From Candidatus Ventrousia excrementavium (lineage in GTDB: Bacteria; Bacillota; Clostridia; Oscillospirales; Butyricicoccaceae), in contig DVMR01000051.1 in NCBI GenBank assembly GCA_018714845.1, forward strand, positions 1 through 63,834: a stretch of 63,834 nt of DNA, given 5' to 3'. Under the pieces are notes generated by a model. It worked only from the letters and a program-made list of their open reading frames with translations, ran no database searches and was not told the DNA's origin. Each line of letters starts with the position of its first letter. Within the stretch, counting starts at the first letter, position 1. A program made the translations under genes and the position numbers. Below are positions 52,949 through 61,977 of this stretch, piece after piece.

Positions 52949-53827
52949 TCAGTCCTTCAGACGCGGGTCAAGCGCGTCACGCAGGCCGTCGCCAATCAGG
53001 TTGATGCTCATGGCCGCCACCACAATGGCCAGGCCGGGGAAAATGGTCAGGTGCGGCGCCTGCCGCATGTACTGCCGGGACTCGGCGACCATGGCCCCCC
53101 ATTCGGGTGTCGGCGGCTGAACGCCAAAGCCCAGAAAGGAAAAGCTGGCTGCCGACATGATGGCCGCAGCCACGTTGCTGGCCATCAGAATGATGATGGG
53201 CCCCAGCGCGTTGGGCAGCACATGGCGGACAATGATGGTGAAGTTGCCGGTGCCGTAGGTTTTGGCGCACTGGATGTATTCCATGTCCGTGAGGTTGAGC
53301 ACCGTCGAGCGCACAAAGCGCACTGTGCCGGGAACCATGGAAACAATCATGGCGATGAGCAGATTGCCGACGCCGATGCCCAGCGCTGCCACCAGTGCGA
53401 TGATAAGCAGCATGCCCGGGATGCACATGATGATATCAAAAATGCGCATGATGATGTTGTCGACCCGACCGCCAAAATATCCGCACACCGCGCCAATCAG
53501 CGAGCCCAGCACCACCGAAATGACCGTGGACCCTATGCCGATGGTCATGGAGATTTTAGAGCCGTGGATGACGCGGGCGAAGACGTCGCGCCCGATGTGG
53601 TCGGTGCCGAACCAGTGCTCGGCGCTCGGCCCTTGAAAGGGTGTGCCGCTGATGTCGTAGCAGCGCTGCTCGGGAATCAGAATGCAGCCGCCGATAAACA
53701 CAATGAGCAGCAGACACAAAATAACCATACCGCCGATGGCCGGGCGGTTTTTGAGGAACCGCCGCAAAATATCGCGGCTTTGGCTGACCTTTCTAAACTT
53801 GACTGCTTCCGTATGCTGATTGGTCAT
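52949..53827 (-). CDS. dppC: Peptide ABC transporter permease (DppC/OppC)
   Basis: A 292-residue permease with about six helices. GTDHIGRDVFARVIHGSKIS near 75-94 and GLAIVVAAMSINLIGDGLRD near 267-286 are standard DppC motifs; the EAA loop lies near 200. AAGGAGG precedes ATG 53827. Confidence 0.94.
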   Translation of the reverse strand: MTNQHTEAVKFRKVSQSRDILRRFLKNRPAIGGMVILCLLLIVFIGGCILIPEQRCYDISGTPFQGPSAEHWFGTDHIGRDVFARVIHGSKISMTIGIGSTVISVVLGSLIGAVCGYFGGRVDNIIMRIFDIIMCIPGMLLIIALVAALGIGVGNLLIAMIVSMVPGTVRFVRSTVLNLTDMEYIQCAKTYGTGNFTIIVRHVLPNALGPIIILMASNVAAAIMSAASFSFLGFGVQPPTPEWGAMVAESRQYMRQAPHLTIFPGLAIVVAAMSINLIGDGLRDALDPRLKD

Positions 53828-53839
53828 ATGTATGCCTCC

Positions 53840-54772
53840 TTACCCTGCGAGCTTGGCCCTGACCCTGGGGTCGACCAGCGAGCTGACGATATCGATGAGC
53901 AGGACCATCAGGCAGAAAATCGTGGACAGCAGCACCGTACACCCCATGACCAGCGGTACGTCCTTGGCATTGATGGCCTTGATAATCACAGTGCCCAGCC
54001 CCGGCATGTTGAAAACGCTTTCGCAGATGACGGTGCCGCCCAGCATGCCGGCAAATCCGACGCCCACGCTGTTGATGATGGGCAGCGCGGCGTTTAAAAA
54101 GGCGTGCTTCCACACAATGCTGACCTTGGCGCAGCCTTTGGCCCGCGCCGTGCGCACATAGTCCTGCCGGATGGTCTCGAGCATGGTTGTGCGCGTCATG
54201 CGCTGCAGGCTGGACGAATTGAGAATCGACGCGCATCCGACGGGCAGGACATAGTGCACCCATGAATCGGCGCCGCCTGACGGAAACAGTCCCAGCTGCA
54301 GCGAAAAGAAGATGACTGCCATCATGTAAAACCAGAAGCTCGGGAAGGCGCTCAGCGTCACACTGGTGACGCGGGTGATGTTATCAATCCACGAATACTG
54401 CTTGACGGCCGACAGGACCCCCAGCGGAATGCCGATGACCACATACCCGACAGTCATGAGAAGAGCCAGCTTAAAGGTGTACTTGAAATTAAGGCGCAGG
54501 GTCTCGACAACCGGGTTCATCGACTGATACGAGACACCGAAGTCAAACCGGGTGACAATATTTTTAATGTAGTCAAACAGCCGGACAAAAAAGGGACGGT
54601 CGACCCCCAGCTCGTGATTGAGCTGATCCACGGCCGACTGTTCGGCGCTGACGCCCAGAATACGGCGGCCCGGGTCACCCGGCACCGCATTGATGATGGT
54701 AAAGACGATAATGATGACTCCCAGCAGAATCGGGAGAATCATCAGCGTCCGCTTAATAATGTATTGAAGCAT
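53840..54772 (-). CDS. dppB: Peptide ABC transporter permease (DppB/OppB)
   Basis: A 310-residue permease with about six helices. MLQYIIKRTLMILPILLGVI at the start, LNHELGVDRPFF near 53 and RTTMLETIRQDYVRTARAKG near 195-214 (EAA loop) are characteristic. It forms the channel with DppC. A 12-bp hairpin (54793-54826) lies between it and the binding-protein gene. Confidence 0.94.
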   Translation of the reverse strand: MLQYIIKRTLMILPILLGVIIIVFTIINAVPGDPGRRILGVSAEQSAVDQLNHELGVDRPFFVRLFDYIKNIVTRFDFGVSYQSMNPVVETLRLNFKYTFKLALLMTVGYVVIGIPLGVLSAVKQYSWIDNITRVTSVTLSAFPSFWFYMMAVIFFSLQLGLFPSGGADSWVHYVLPVGCASILNSSSLQRMTRTTMLETIRQDYVRTARAKGCAKVSIVWKHAFLNAALPIINSVGVGFAGMLGGTVICESVFNMPGLGTVIIKAINAKDVPLVMGCTVLLSTIFCLMVLLIDIVSSLVDPRVRAKLAG

Positions 54773-54792
54773 TTTTTACCCCTTTCCTGAAA

Positions 54793-54826
54793 GACGCCGC
54801 TGCTGCGGTATGCAAGCAGCGGCGTC
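54793..54826 (-). terminator. Hairpin between binding-protein gene and dppB
   Basis: GACGCCGCTGCT / AGCAGCGGCGTC, 12-bp perfect stem, 10-base loop, TCTTTC on the minus strand. In ABC operons such a hairpin usually lets more binding protein than permease be made, by partial termination or mRNA protection. Confidence 0.75.
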
Positions 54827-54866
54827 CTGCATGGTGGTGTTCGGGTGACGGCGCAGAGCCTTCGAT

Positions 54867-56447
54867 TTACCAGGACAGCTCGGCAAAGCGCACAAGCCCG
54901 GTATCCGCCGTCGGGACCTTGAGTCCCTTGGCATAAGCGCTGAAATAAGCTCCTGTGCCTATATTGAAGCTGCAGGCGTCATCAATAATTATCTGCAGGA
55001 TTTCGGCAAGCAGCTCATTATAGGCAGCCTGATCCTGTGTTCCGTTGAGCGTGGTAATCAGCTCATCAACCTCCGGGTTGCTGTAATGGGCCAGGTTGGC
55101 CGCAGAGCCTGTCATGTACATCGAGGAAAGCTGGTCAGCCGCGGTCATGTAGCCGCCGCCGATACCGCCCATCAGACCGATGCTGTAATTGCCCTTCTGA
55201 TAGGCTTCGAGCATGGCAAAGTTTTCAAGCGAAACCGGCTGGCAGGTAATGCCGACTGCCGCAAGGTTCTGCTGAATCAGCTCGGCGCGGCCGCCGCTGC
55301 CACCATAAAAGTCGCCGATGTCGATGGGGGTTTCAAGCCCTGACTGCGCGACCAGCTCCTGAGCCTTCTCAGGGTCATAAGTATACTGATTCAGTCCCTC
55401 GGGCATCGGATCGACCGGGGTGCCAAACAGGACGGTTGGATTGTTCTCGTTGACATAGCCGCCATAGGCAAGCTGGGCCAGAGCCTCATAGTTGATGGCA
55501 TAGCCGATGGCCTGGCGCAGGTACTGATTGTCAAGCGGCGCCACGCTGGCATTGAGCAGCAGCCACCCGCCGTAATAGCCGGGCTGCTGCTTGGTCTCGA
55601 GGTTTTCATCGTCTTTGACAAGGTCATACTGCAGGCCCGCCATATACATATAATCAATCTCGCCGTTCTGCAGGGCGATTACCGCGCTGTTGTTATCGGC
55701 AATAACGCGCACATTGACTGTTGCAATGTTTGCCGGCGTACCGTAAAATGCATCGTTGCGCACCAGTGTATAGTTGCCCGTCGCCTCGTCCAGGCTGTCA
55801 AGCATGTAGGGGCCGCTTCCTATCTGTTCGTCCATATAGGCCTCGGGGTCGGCCTGATACGCATCGGCTTCGACAATGGCGACCTGGTGCCAGCACCACG
55901 GGGCGCGGGCATCATACTCGCCTGTGCTGATGGCGACCGTGTGGTCGTCGCGCACCTCAATACTGGACACCCCGCCAACCTTGAAAGCGCTGTAGGCGCT
56001 CTGTGCACAGGCCTCAAAACTGAACTTGACATCTTCAGCTGTCACTGGCTCTCCGTTTGTGAAAACGGCGTCCGGGTTGAGGTGAAAAACCCAGACCGCG
56101 CCGTCATCCTTATTCTCCCAGCTTTCGGCGAGGTCGGGCACCGCTTCAACAGTGCCGTCGTCGTTGTACGAAACCTTGAGCAGCGTGCTGTAAACGCTTT
56201 CAAACAGGTTGTTCTGCGCGGCGTAGCTCCAGTCAACAGGGTCGTAATTGTCAATCATCATGTTGCCCCAGATTGTGATGTCATCGCGGGCCGTGCTTTC
56301 TTCACCGGTGGAATCGTCGCCGCCTTCCGGCGCGGCAGTCTGCGGTTGGTCCGATGTGTCTGGCGTCTCCGCTTAATCACTGGCGCAGCCGGCCAGCATG
56401 GCCGCTGTCATCAGGACCGCCAGTATAAGAGCCAACAATTTTTTCAT
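54867..56447 (-). pseudogene. dppA: Peptide-binding lipoprotein (SBP family 5) with an in-frame stop
   Basis: A 527-codon gene for the extracellular binding protein of the Dpp transporter. ATG 56447 follows AAGGAAGGG; signal peptide MKKLLALILAVLMTAAMLAG, lipobox LAGC with the lipidated Cys at 21, then codon 25 is TAA (56373-56375). The frame stays open for 501 more codons with normal family content (EPVTAEDVKFSFEA, LRQAIGYAINYEAL, YDPEKAQELVAQSG). Translation would stop just after the signal. Single-base nonsense mutation, assembly error or readthrough are all possible; no good internal start is seen. Confidence 0.85.
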
Positions 56448-56490
56448 GGTACCCTTCCTTTCTTCATGTGACGGCATTTTGTATCCTTGT

Positions 56491-56506
56491 TACCATACTA
56501 ATGATG
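56491..56506 (-). promoter_or_regulatory. Candidate GntR operator at the dpp promoter
   Basis: On the plus strand TACCATACTAATGATG, just downstream of the dpp -10 box. It shares CCATACTA with the operator at 57297-57314. Confidence 0.5.
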
Positions 56507-56511
56507 TGCTG

Positions 56512-56540
56512 ATTATATCTCTATTTGTATATCAAGTCAA
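56512..56540 (-). promoter_or_regulatory. Promoter of the dpp operon
   Basis: Minus strand: TTGACT, 17 bases, consensus TATAAT, 64 bases before the binding-protein start. Confidence 0.8.
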
Positions 56541-56609
56541 TCGCTTTGCACAATTTTTGATACTATTATCAAAATTTATCGCCCTTGATTCAGACAATAT
56601 ACACAAAAC

Positions 56610-56637
56610 AAAAAGACGGCTTGCAAGCCGTCTTTTT
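56610..56637 (-). terminator. Terminator of the gntR gene
   Basis: AAAAAGACGGCTTGC and its exact complement, 28-base palindrome with T-run, 11 bases beyond the gntR stop; it separates gntR from the dpp operon. Confidence 0.88.
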
Positions 56638-56648
56638 CACCGTATCAA

Positions 56649-57272
56649 TCAATATTTTGCAGGATAGATGTCGTCTTTGAGCAGAGCCTTTGCCCGGGCC
56701 GCATCACGGGCCAGCAGGGCATCGATAATCGCCGCGTGCTCAGGTGTCAGGGGTGTTCCGCTGTCCTGCACACGGCCCGCATAATCGCCGAAGCTGGAGT
56801 ACCGCGACGACACCAGCGGCCGCACGAGCAGATAGAGCAGCGACTCAATCATTTCAGCCATTTTGGCATTGCCGGCCAGGCGCGCCATTTCCATATGAAA
56901 CAACAGATTGTTGGTGTACAGAACATCGTCCGGGTCTCCGGCAGGCAGGCAGGCCAGCGCACGAATCTGCTCGTCGCTGGCATTGGCCGTCAGCTTGTCG
57001 ATAACGCTACATTCCAGCACATACCGGCACTCGCGCAGCTCGCGCACCTCTGTTTCGCTGGGCACGCGGATAATGTAGCCCTTGCTGGGGTATTTGTTGA
57101 GGTACCCCTCGATGACAAGACGCCCGGCGGCCTCGCGTACCGGGGTACGGCTGCAGCCGTACCGGTCGGCCAGCGTCTGCTCGTTAAACATCTCGTCACT
57201 CTTCAAATGCCCCAGCATCAGGTCGGTTTTCATCAGCTTGTAAATGCGTTCGGTCAAATCCTTCCCTTTCAT
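56649..57272 (-). CDS. GntR family regulator, FCD type
   Basis: A 207-residue FadR-subfamily regulator. Winged helix with TLADRYGCSRTPVREAAGRL near 33-52 (recognition helix) and YPSKGYIIRVP near 61, then an all-helical FCD ligand domain (about 75-205) with the metal-site type histidines in LLFHMEMARLAG near 122 and TPEHAAIIDALLARD near 176. Probably senses a carboxylate product of the peptide-breakdown enzymes. It lies between the transporter operon and the catabolic operon and has operator-like repeats at its own promoter. Confidence 0.9.
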   Translation of the reverse strand: MKGKDLTERIYKLMKTDLMLGHLKSDEMFNEQTLADRYGCSRTPVREAAGRLVIEGYLNKYPSKGYIIRVPSETEVRELRECRYVLECSVIDKLTANASDEQIRALACLPAGDPDDVLYTNNLLFHMEMARLAGNAKMAEMIESLLYLLVRPLVSSRYSSFGDYAGRVQDSGTPLTPEHAAIIDALLARDAARAKALLKDDIYPAKY

Positions 57273-57296
57273 GCGTCCAATCAGCTCCTTTCATCA

Positions 57297-57314
57297 CCAT
57301 ACTATTAGTATACT
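57297..57314. promoter_or_regulatory. Candidate GntR operator at its own promoter
   Basis: Contains ATACTA-T-TAGTAT (57299-57311), a perfect 13-base palindrome, merging into AGTATACT (57307-57314). It sits immediately downstream of the gntR -10 box, well placed for autorepression. Confidence 0.6.
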
Positions 57315-57315
57315 T

Positions 57316-57344
57316 ATTATCACAGTATTGTGTATTTTTGTCAA
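57316..57344 (-). promoter_or_regulatory. gntR promoter
   Basis: Minus strand: TTGACA, 17 bases, GATAAT, 44 bases before the gntR start. Confidence 0.78.
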
Positions 57345-57374
57345 GCCATTTCATTACATTTCAGCATGGCAGTT

Positions 57375-57460
57375 GGTATACTTTATGGATTTTAACCTTG
57401 ACAGCAGCACAGCAACATGCTATTTTATAAACATTCTTGTTGGTATTTTTTCAGTATACT
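57375..57460 (+). promoter_or_regulatory. Control region of the catabolic operon
   Basis: GGTATACT at 57375-57382 and AGTATACT at 57453-57460; the latter overlaps a likely TATACT -10 box 19 bases before the start at 57479. Same core as the gntR operator. No good -35 box is visible, which suggests dependence on a regulator. Confidence 0.5.
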
Positions 57461-57478
57461 AAAGAATGGAGGGTCTCT

Positions 57479-58627
57479 ATGCAAACGCTGCTGCGAAACT
57501 GCCGACTGGTTCCCGCGCTGTCCGGCGGATGGGATAACGGCCTGGCCGATGTCCTGCTCAACGGTGAGATGATTGCCGATATTTTTTCCGCCGGCTCGGG
57601 TATCCGGGCCGACAGCGAGCTGGACTGCCAGGGCAAAACGCTGATGCCCGGCCTTTTTGACCTGCATATGCACATCAACTGGGCTTATCACAAGGGTGAA
57701 CTGCGTCTTGATGATTTTAAAATCTTTATCGAATCATGTATCAGCGCCAAGCTCTACCTTGACAACGGCATTACCACTGTGCGCGACCTGGGCAGCGCCC
57801 GGCGGGTGTCCGGCGCTGTGCGCAGCGCTATTGCTGCGGGCATCTTTACCGGGCCGCGCATTTTGTGCGGCGGACTCATCCTCTCCCCGGTCAGCCGCCC
57901 CGCAGAGCCTGACCCGTATAACTTTCTGCGCTTTGTTTCGGGCTGCGACAGCATGATCCGCGCTGTGCGCGAAGAGATTGGTAGCGGCGTGGATTTTGTC
58001 AAGCTGTACACCCCCCTGCTGCCCGAAGAAATGCACGCCGCCATGCGCACTGCCGCGCTGTACGGCAAGCCTGTCGCCGTTCACGCCCATGATATCGACT
58101 CCATCCGACTGTGCATTGAGGCCGGTGTCCGCACCATCGAGCACGGTTCTTACATCGACGAACAGGCCATTGCGCAGCTCAAGGACAGCCAAACCTATCT
58201 GGTTCCCACGCTGTCCGTGCTGTCGCACGAGGTTGCAACCCCCGGCTACACGCCTGCGCTGAAAAAGCAGGTGCTCGCCCCGCTGCTCGAAGCCAGTGCA
58301 AAAAATATCTCAGCCGCCTATCGCGCCGGGCTGCGGCTGGGATTTGGCACCGATTCCCCCATCGAAGAGCTCGACCGCCTGCCCGGTCTGGAATTTCGAA
58401 TGCGGCACGAGTACTGCGGCACGAAGCCGCTTGACCTGCTTTTGCAGGCAACGGTATACAGCGCCGAGATTGCCGGGCTTGCCGGCGTTACCGGCGAGGT
58501 TCGGGCAGGAATGTGCGCTGATCTCATTCTGGTTGGCGGCCGGCCGGATGAAGATATTTCGGTCATGTACCGGCGGCCCGAGCTGGTGTGGGTGCGCGGC
58601 GCTCTGCACCGCCCCGCACAGCACTGA
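57479..58627 (+). CDS. Imidazolonepropionase-like amidohydrolase
   Basis: A complete 382-residue metal-dependent hydrolase. Metal ligands by motif: DLHMHINW near 60 (HxH), VDFVKLYTP near 178 (bridging lysine), AVHAHDID near 201, TIEHGSY near 221 and GTDSPIEE near 295. The closest functions by eye are Xaa-Pro/Xaa-Arg dipeptidases and imidazolonepropionase. The start is ATG 57479 with GGAGGG 5 bases upstream. First gene of a three-gene operon with the M14-type protein and the D-amino-acid deacylase; a role in opening blocked or cyclic dipeptides is inferred. Confidence 0.87.
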   Translation: MQTLLRNCRLVPALSGGWDNGLADVLLNGEMIADIFSAGSGIRADSELDCQGKTLMPGLFDLHMHINWAYHKGELRLDDFKIFIESCISAKLYLDNGITTVRDLGSARRVSGAVRSAIAAGIFTGPRILCGGLILSPVSRPAEPDPYNFLRFVSGCDSMIRAVREEIGSGVDFVKLYTPLLPEEMHAAMRTAALYGKPVAVHAHDIDSIRLCIEAGVRTIEHGSYIDEQAIAQLKDSQTYLVPTLSVLSHEVATPGYTPALKKQVLAPLLEASAKNISAAYRAGLRLGFGTDSPIEELDRLPGLEFRMRHEYCGTKPLDLLLQATVYSAEIAGLAGVTGEVRAGMCADLILVGGRPDEDISVMYRRPELVWVRGALHRPAQH

Positions 58628-58634
58628 CGAAGCC

Positions 58635-61600
58635 ATGAAGCGTTTTACGCAGTGCAAGGTGGTCTGGGCGTGTGCAGACAGCCCTGAAAAACGCCGTAAT
58701 CTGGTTGAGCTGGCTCACCTGGCGGGGTTTTACTCTGTCAACATGCAGTTTCCGGCCGCTGTTTTGCCAGAATGCGCCGTCAACCCTGATGTTTTGTATC
58801 TGTGGCCGGGTGCCGCTGCGCCGCGGGACAACATCATTCCGGTGTGTCTGGACGGCGATTTTTCCACACAGTGGGCCGCTCTCTTTAACGAGCTGGCGGC
58901 CCGTGGTCCCTTTGAGCAGACGGCCTGTCCGCCGCACGGCTACCGCGCTGCCAGCGGGCAGGATTCTGCACCGCTCCTGCCGCTCCACAATGGCGGACTG
59001 GAAGACCTCTTTTCTCCCGGCTTCATTCTGTACGACAATGACAACGACGGCCTTGCCGACGCGGTCGACTGCCGCCTGCTGCTGCCTGACGACACTGCTA
59101 AGGCACAATTTCAGGCGGCCTGCGACCTCGCCGCGCGCCTCGGTATGGAGACGGCGGGTATTCGCTTTCCCCTGACACTGACCGCTGATGACGGCCGCAG
59201 CAGCCTGATTGGCTTTTCAGCCTCTGATGAGCCCTCGGTCACACTCGACCAGCTGCAGCCGCGCAGGCTGGTCACCATTCACGGAACCGGGCAGATGCTG
59301 ACCGGTTTCACATCACTGCTGTGCCGTCAATTTCCGTGGGTTGCCGATCATCGCAGCCTGTACGACGCTGCGCAGCATCTGCGCGCCGCCGTGCGCATGG
59401 CCAACGCCGATGGTCAGGCCGCTGTCCTGGCCATGACACAGGGCCCGGTGCAGGCTCTTTTGTCTGCCGACGCGCCGCTCGAGGTGCTGCAGCCGCTGTT
59501 TCCCCATGCCGACCTGCGCCGCCATACGGACTTTGCACCCATCTTTACGCATACATTTGATATTCCCTGGGAGGTCGACGATGTCCGCGCTGTCCTGCTG
59601 GCGGCTCTTGACAGCCTCACACCCGGCAGCAGAATTCTCCTGCACGGATTCATCAGCGAGGATGCCGGCGTCCGTCAGGAGCTGGCTGCGTGGTTTCAGG
59701 CGCAGGCGCTGCAGCGCGGAGCTGCATCGGTCGAGACGGAGCTGCTGTGCGCCTATAAGCCGGGACTGAGCTGGCTGGAAGAATCGTTTGCACCGCGCGC
59801 AGCCGCTCTTGGCGGTGTGAAGCGGGTCGAAATTTTTTTCAACCCGCACCTGCGGCCGGGAATGCCGGTACAGCGGCCCGACGGCTCTCCCTGGCAGCAG
59901 GTCGACGACCTGGTTGACAAGCCGCCCCGCTGGCTGCAGGAACTCTATCCGGCTGATGAGCTGATTGCTCCCCTGCTGGGCATCCGCAAAGAGGACATCC
60001 TGTTTGACGCGTATACCGGTCCCGAGGATATCACCTATGAAGCGCGGGCTTATGATGAAAAGGGCCGCTGTCTGCTGCGTGACGCGTTCAAAGTCAATGT
60101 CAGCGAGCAATGGTATCTCCCCCGCTTTCCCGAACAGGGCGTGTGTGCTCCCACGACAGGAAGAATCGTCGTCGAGCAGGACGGCCGTCCGCTGCTCGAC
60201 CATGTCATTGCCACAGACAGCGAACGCCTGTGGGCCATCTACCAGCAGGACATCCTGCCCGCGCTGGCTGATTTCATCGTCAGCAAAACTTCAGACGGCG
60301 AAGCGCCGCAGCCTCCGCTGTTTGGCCGGCTTGTGCTTGACATTTGCATCAGCGAACCGGAGCGCACGCTGCCCACCCGATGCGATTTGCTCTCTATGGG
60401 CGAGGTGCTGAGCGAGGACCTGTTTGACGCGGGCAAAGCCTTTATCAGCGCCCTGTGCATGGAAAAATGGGGCTGCCGCATCGACGCCGCGGGACTCATT
60501 CTGCCCCGAATTCACATTCGCACCGGTCCGCCGCGCATGACAGCAGCCTTATATGACCATCTGGCCCCCGTTCCCCGTATTCTGCATCGCGGCGGCATCC
60601 TCGAACCGTCGTGCGAGGATGCCACTGTCCGCGTCACGCAGGTGTCGTGGGACGGCGAGCGGCTGGTCCCGCATTTTACCGTCAGCTGTTCGGATTCTCT
60701 GGCTGCGCGGCTCGCGCCGCTGGCCAGCCTGACGCAGCAGGGTGTCACAGCGCTTGCTCATCTGCTTGCCCTCTGCGGCGGGATGGTTATGCACTGCGGC
60801 GGGGCGTGTCTGTCGGTCACACTTCCCCCTGCTCCGCCTGCGGTCAAAGATTTGACCGTCGATGCTCTTGACCTGCCGCTGGACCGCGTTATCGGCTACG
60901 AGGAGTGGCAGCATATAGCCCGGCAGCTCATGCGGGTGCCCGGGCTCGACGTCTACCCTGCCGGCACGACTTTTTACGGCCGCACAATCTACGCCGTCGA
61001 ACCAGCCTGCCCCCTGCCCGGCTATGTATCAACTGTCAAACGCCTGCTGCGCGGGCCGTCGCTGCTCATTGGCGGACGGCACCATGCCAACGAGGTCTCG
61101 GCATCCAACGCGCTGGCGCAGCTCATTCAGTCGCTGGCCGGCGAGCCGCAAGCCCGCGCGCTGGCCGACGAGATGATTCTGACCCTGATTCCCATGGAAA
61201 ACGCCGACGGCGCGGCACTGCTCGACGAGCTGCGCCGTGAGCATCCCGGCTGGGCCCACCACAGCTGCTACACCCCGCCGCTTGGCCGTGACCTGTACGC
61301 CATGTACTTTCAGGACGGCCAAATCAACGCCGACGGTCAGGCTTTCAGCGGCATCTACCGGCGTGTGCTGCCCGACGTTTTCATCGACGTCCACGGCGTG
61401 CCGGCCCACGACTGGCAGCACCAGTTCGCCAGCCTGCGCGGATACAAGGGGCTGTGGCTGCCGCGCGCGCTGATTTGCGGCTTTTACTGGTACTGCAGCG
61501 ACAGCCGGTACACGGACAATTTCCGTCTGAACCGCGCCTGGGCCGACAGTGTGTCCCGCGCCTATTTCAGCCATCCGGAGCTGCAGGCGCTGAACGGGCA

Positions 61601-61964
61601 GTGGCGCGAGCGCTTTGACAAGTACGCTTACAACGGCTTCAACACCGACTTTCCCTGTGCGTTTGAAAACAAAATGCTCAATTACTGGATTCCCAACCCC
61701 TATCATCCGCGCCACCCCTACCTCTCTGTTCGGTTCCCGTGGATAACGTCGGTCTCGTTTACATCTGAGGCGGCCGACGAGGGGGCTGCCGGCGAGCCGC
61801 TGCGCCATTGCGCCCTGGCTCAGTTCTGCCATATCCGCGCAGGCATCGATTTCTGCCGTCAGGCAGGGCTTCTGTATCACCGCAGCATTGAGCGGACTGA
61901 TGACGGCCTGCGCGCTGTGCTTGTGCGCCTGCGGCCTCTGCTGCCGCCTGCAAATACGCCTTAA
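58635..61964 (+). CDS. Large cytoplasmic protein with C-terminal M14-type carboxypeptidase site
   Basis: 1109 residues, no signal peptide. The first roughly 750 residues match no family I can name; an acidic DNDNDGLADAV loop (about 135-145, calcium-site-like) and several alpha/beta segments are seen. The C-terminal part has an M14 zinc-carboxypeptidase signature: GGRHHANEVSASN with H817 and E820, and FIDVHG with H920 as third ligand. A catalytic glutamate was not pinned down. ATG 58635 lies 7 bases after the preceding stop with a weak ribosome-binding site, so coupling is likely. Probably trims peptides or gamma/iso-peptide bonds (inference). Confidence 0.7.
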   Translation: MKRFTQCKVVWACADSPEKRRNLVELAHLAGFYSVNMQFPAAVLPECAVNPDVLYLWPGAAAPRDNIIPVCLDGDFSTQWAALFNELAARGPFEQTACPPHGYRAASGQDSAPLLPLHNGGLEDLFSPGFILYDNDNDGLADAVDCRLLLPDDTAKAQFQAACDLAARLGMETAGIRFPLTLTADDGRSSLIGFSASDEPSVTLDQLQPRRLVTIHGTGQMLTGFTSLLCRQFPWVADHRSLYDAAQHLRAAVRMANADGQAAVLAMTQGPVQALLSADAPLEVLQPLFPHADLRRHTDFAPIFTHTFDIPWEVDDVRAVLLAALDSLTPGSRILLHGFISEDAGVRQELAAWFQAQALQRGAASVETELLCAYKPGLSWLEESFAPRAAALGGVKRVEIFFNPHLRPGMPVQRPDGSPWQQVDDLVDKPPRWLQELYPADELIAPLLGIRKEDILFDAYTGPEDITYEARAYDEKGRCLLRDAFKVNVSEQWYLPRFPEQGVCAPTTGRIVVEQDGRPLLDHVIATDSERLWAIYQQDILPALADFIVSKTSDGEAPQPPLFGRLVLDICISEPERTLPTRCDLLSMGEVLSEDLFDAGKAFISALCMEKWGCRIDAAGLILPRIHIRTGPPRMTAALYDHLAPVPRILHRGGILEPSCEDATVRVTQVSWDGERLVPHFTVSCSDSLAARLAPLASLTQQGVTALAHLLALCGGMVMHCGGACLSVTLPPAPPAVKDLTVDALDLPLDRVIGYEEWQHIARQLMRVPGLDVYPAGTTFYGRTIYAVEPACPLPGYVSTVKRLLRGPSLLIGGRHHANEVSASNALAQLIQSLAGEPQARALADEMILTLIPMENADGAALLDELRREHPGWAHHSCYTPPLGRDLYAMYFQDGQINADGQAFSGIYRRVLPDVFIDVHGVPAHDWQHQFASLRGYKGLWLPRALICGFYWYCSDSRYTDNFRLNRAWADSVSRAYFSHPELQALNGQWRERFDKYAYNGFNTDFPCAFENKMLNYWIPNPYHPRHPYLSVRFPWITSVSFTSEAADEGAAGEPLRHCALAQFCHIRAGIDFCRQAGLLYHRSIERTDDGLRAVLVRLRPLLPPANTP

Positions 61965-61977
61965 AGGAGGAGCGGTC

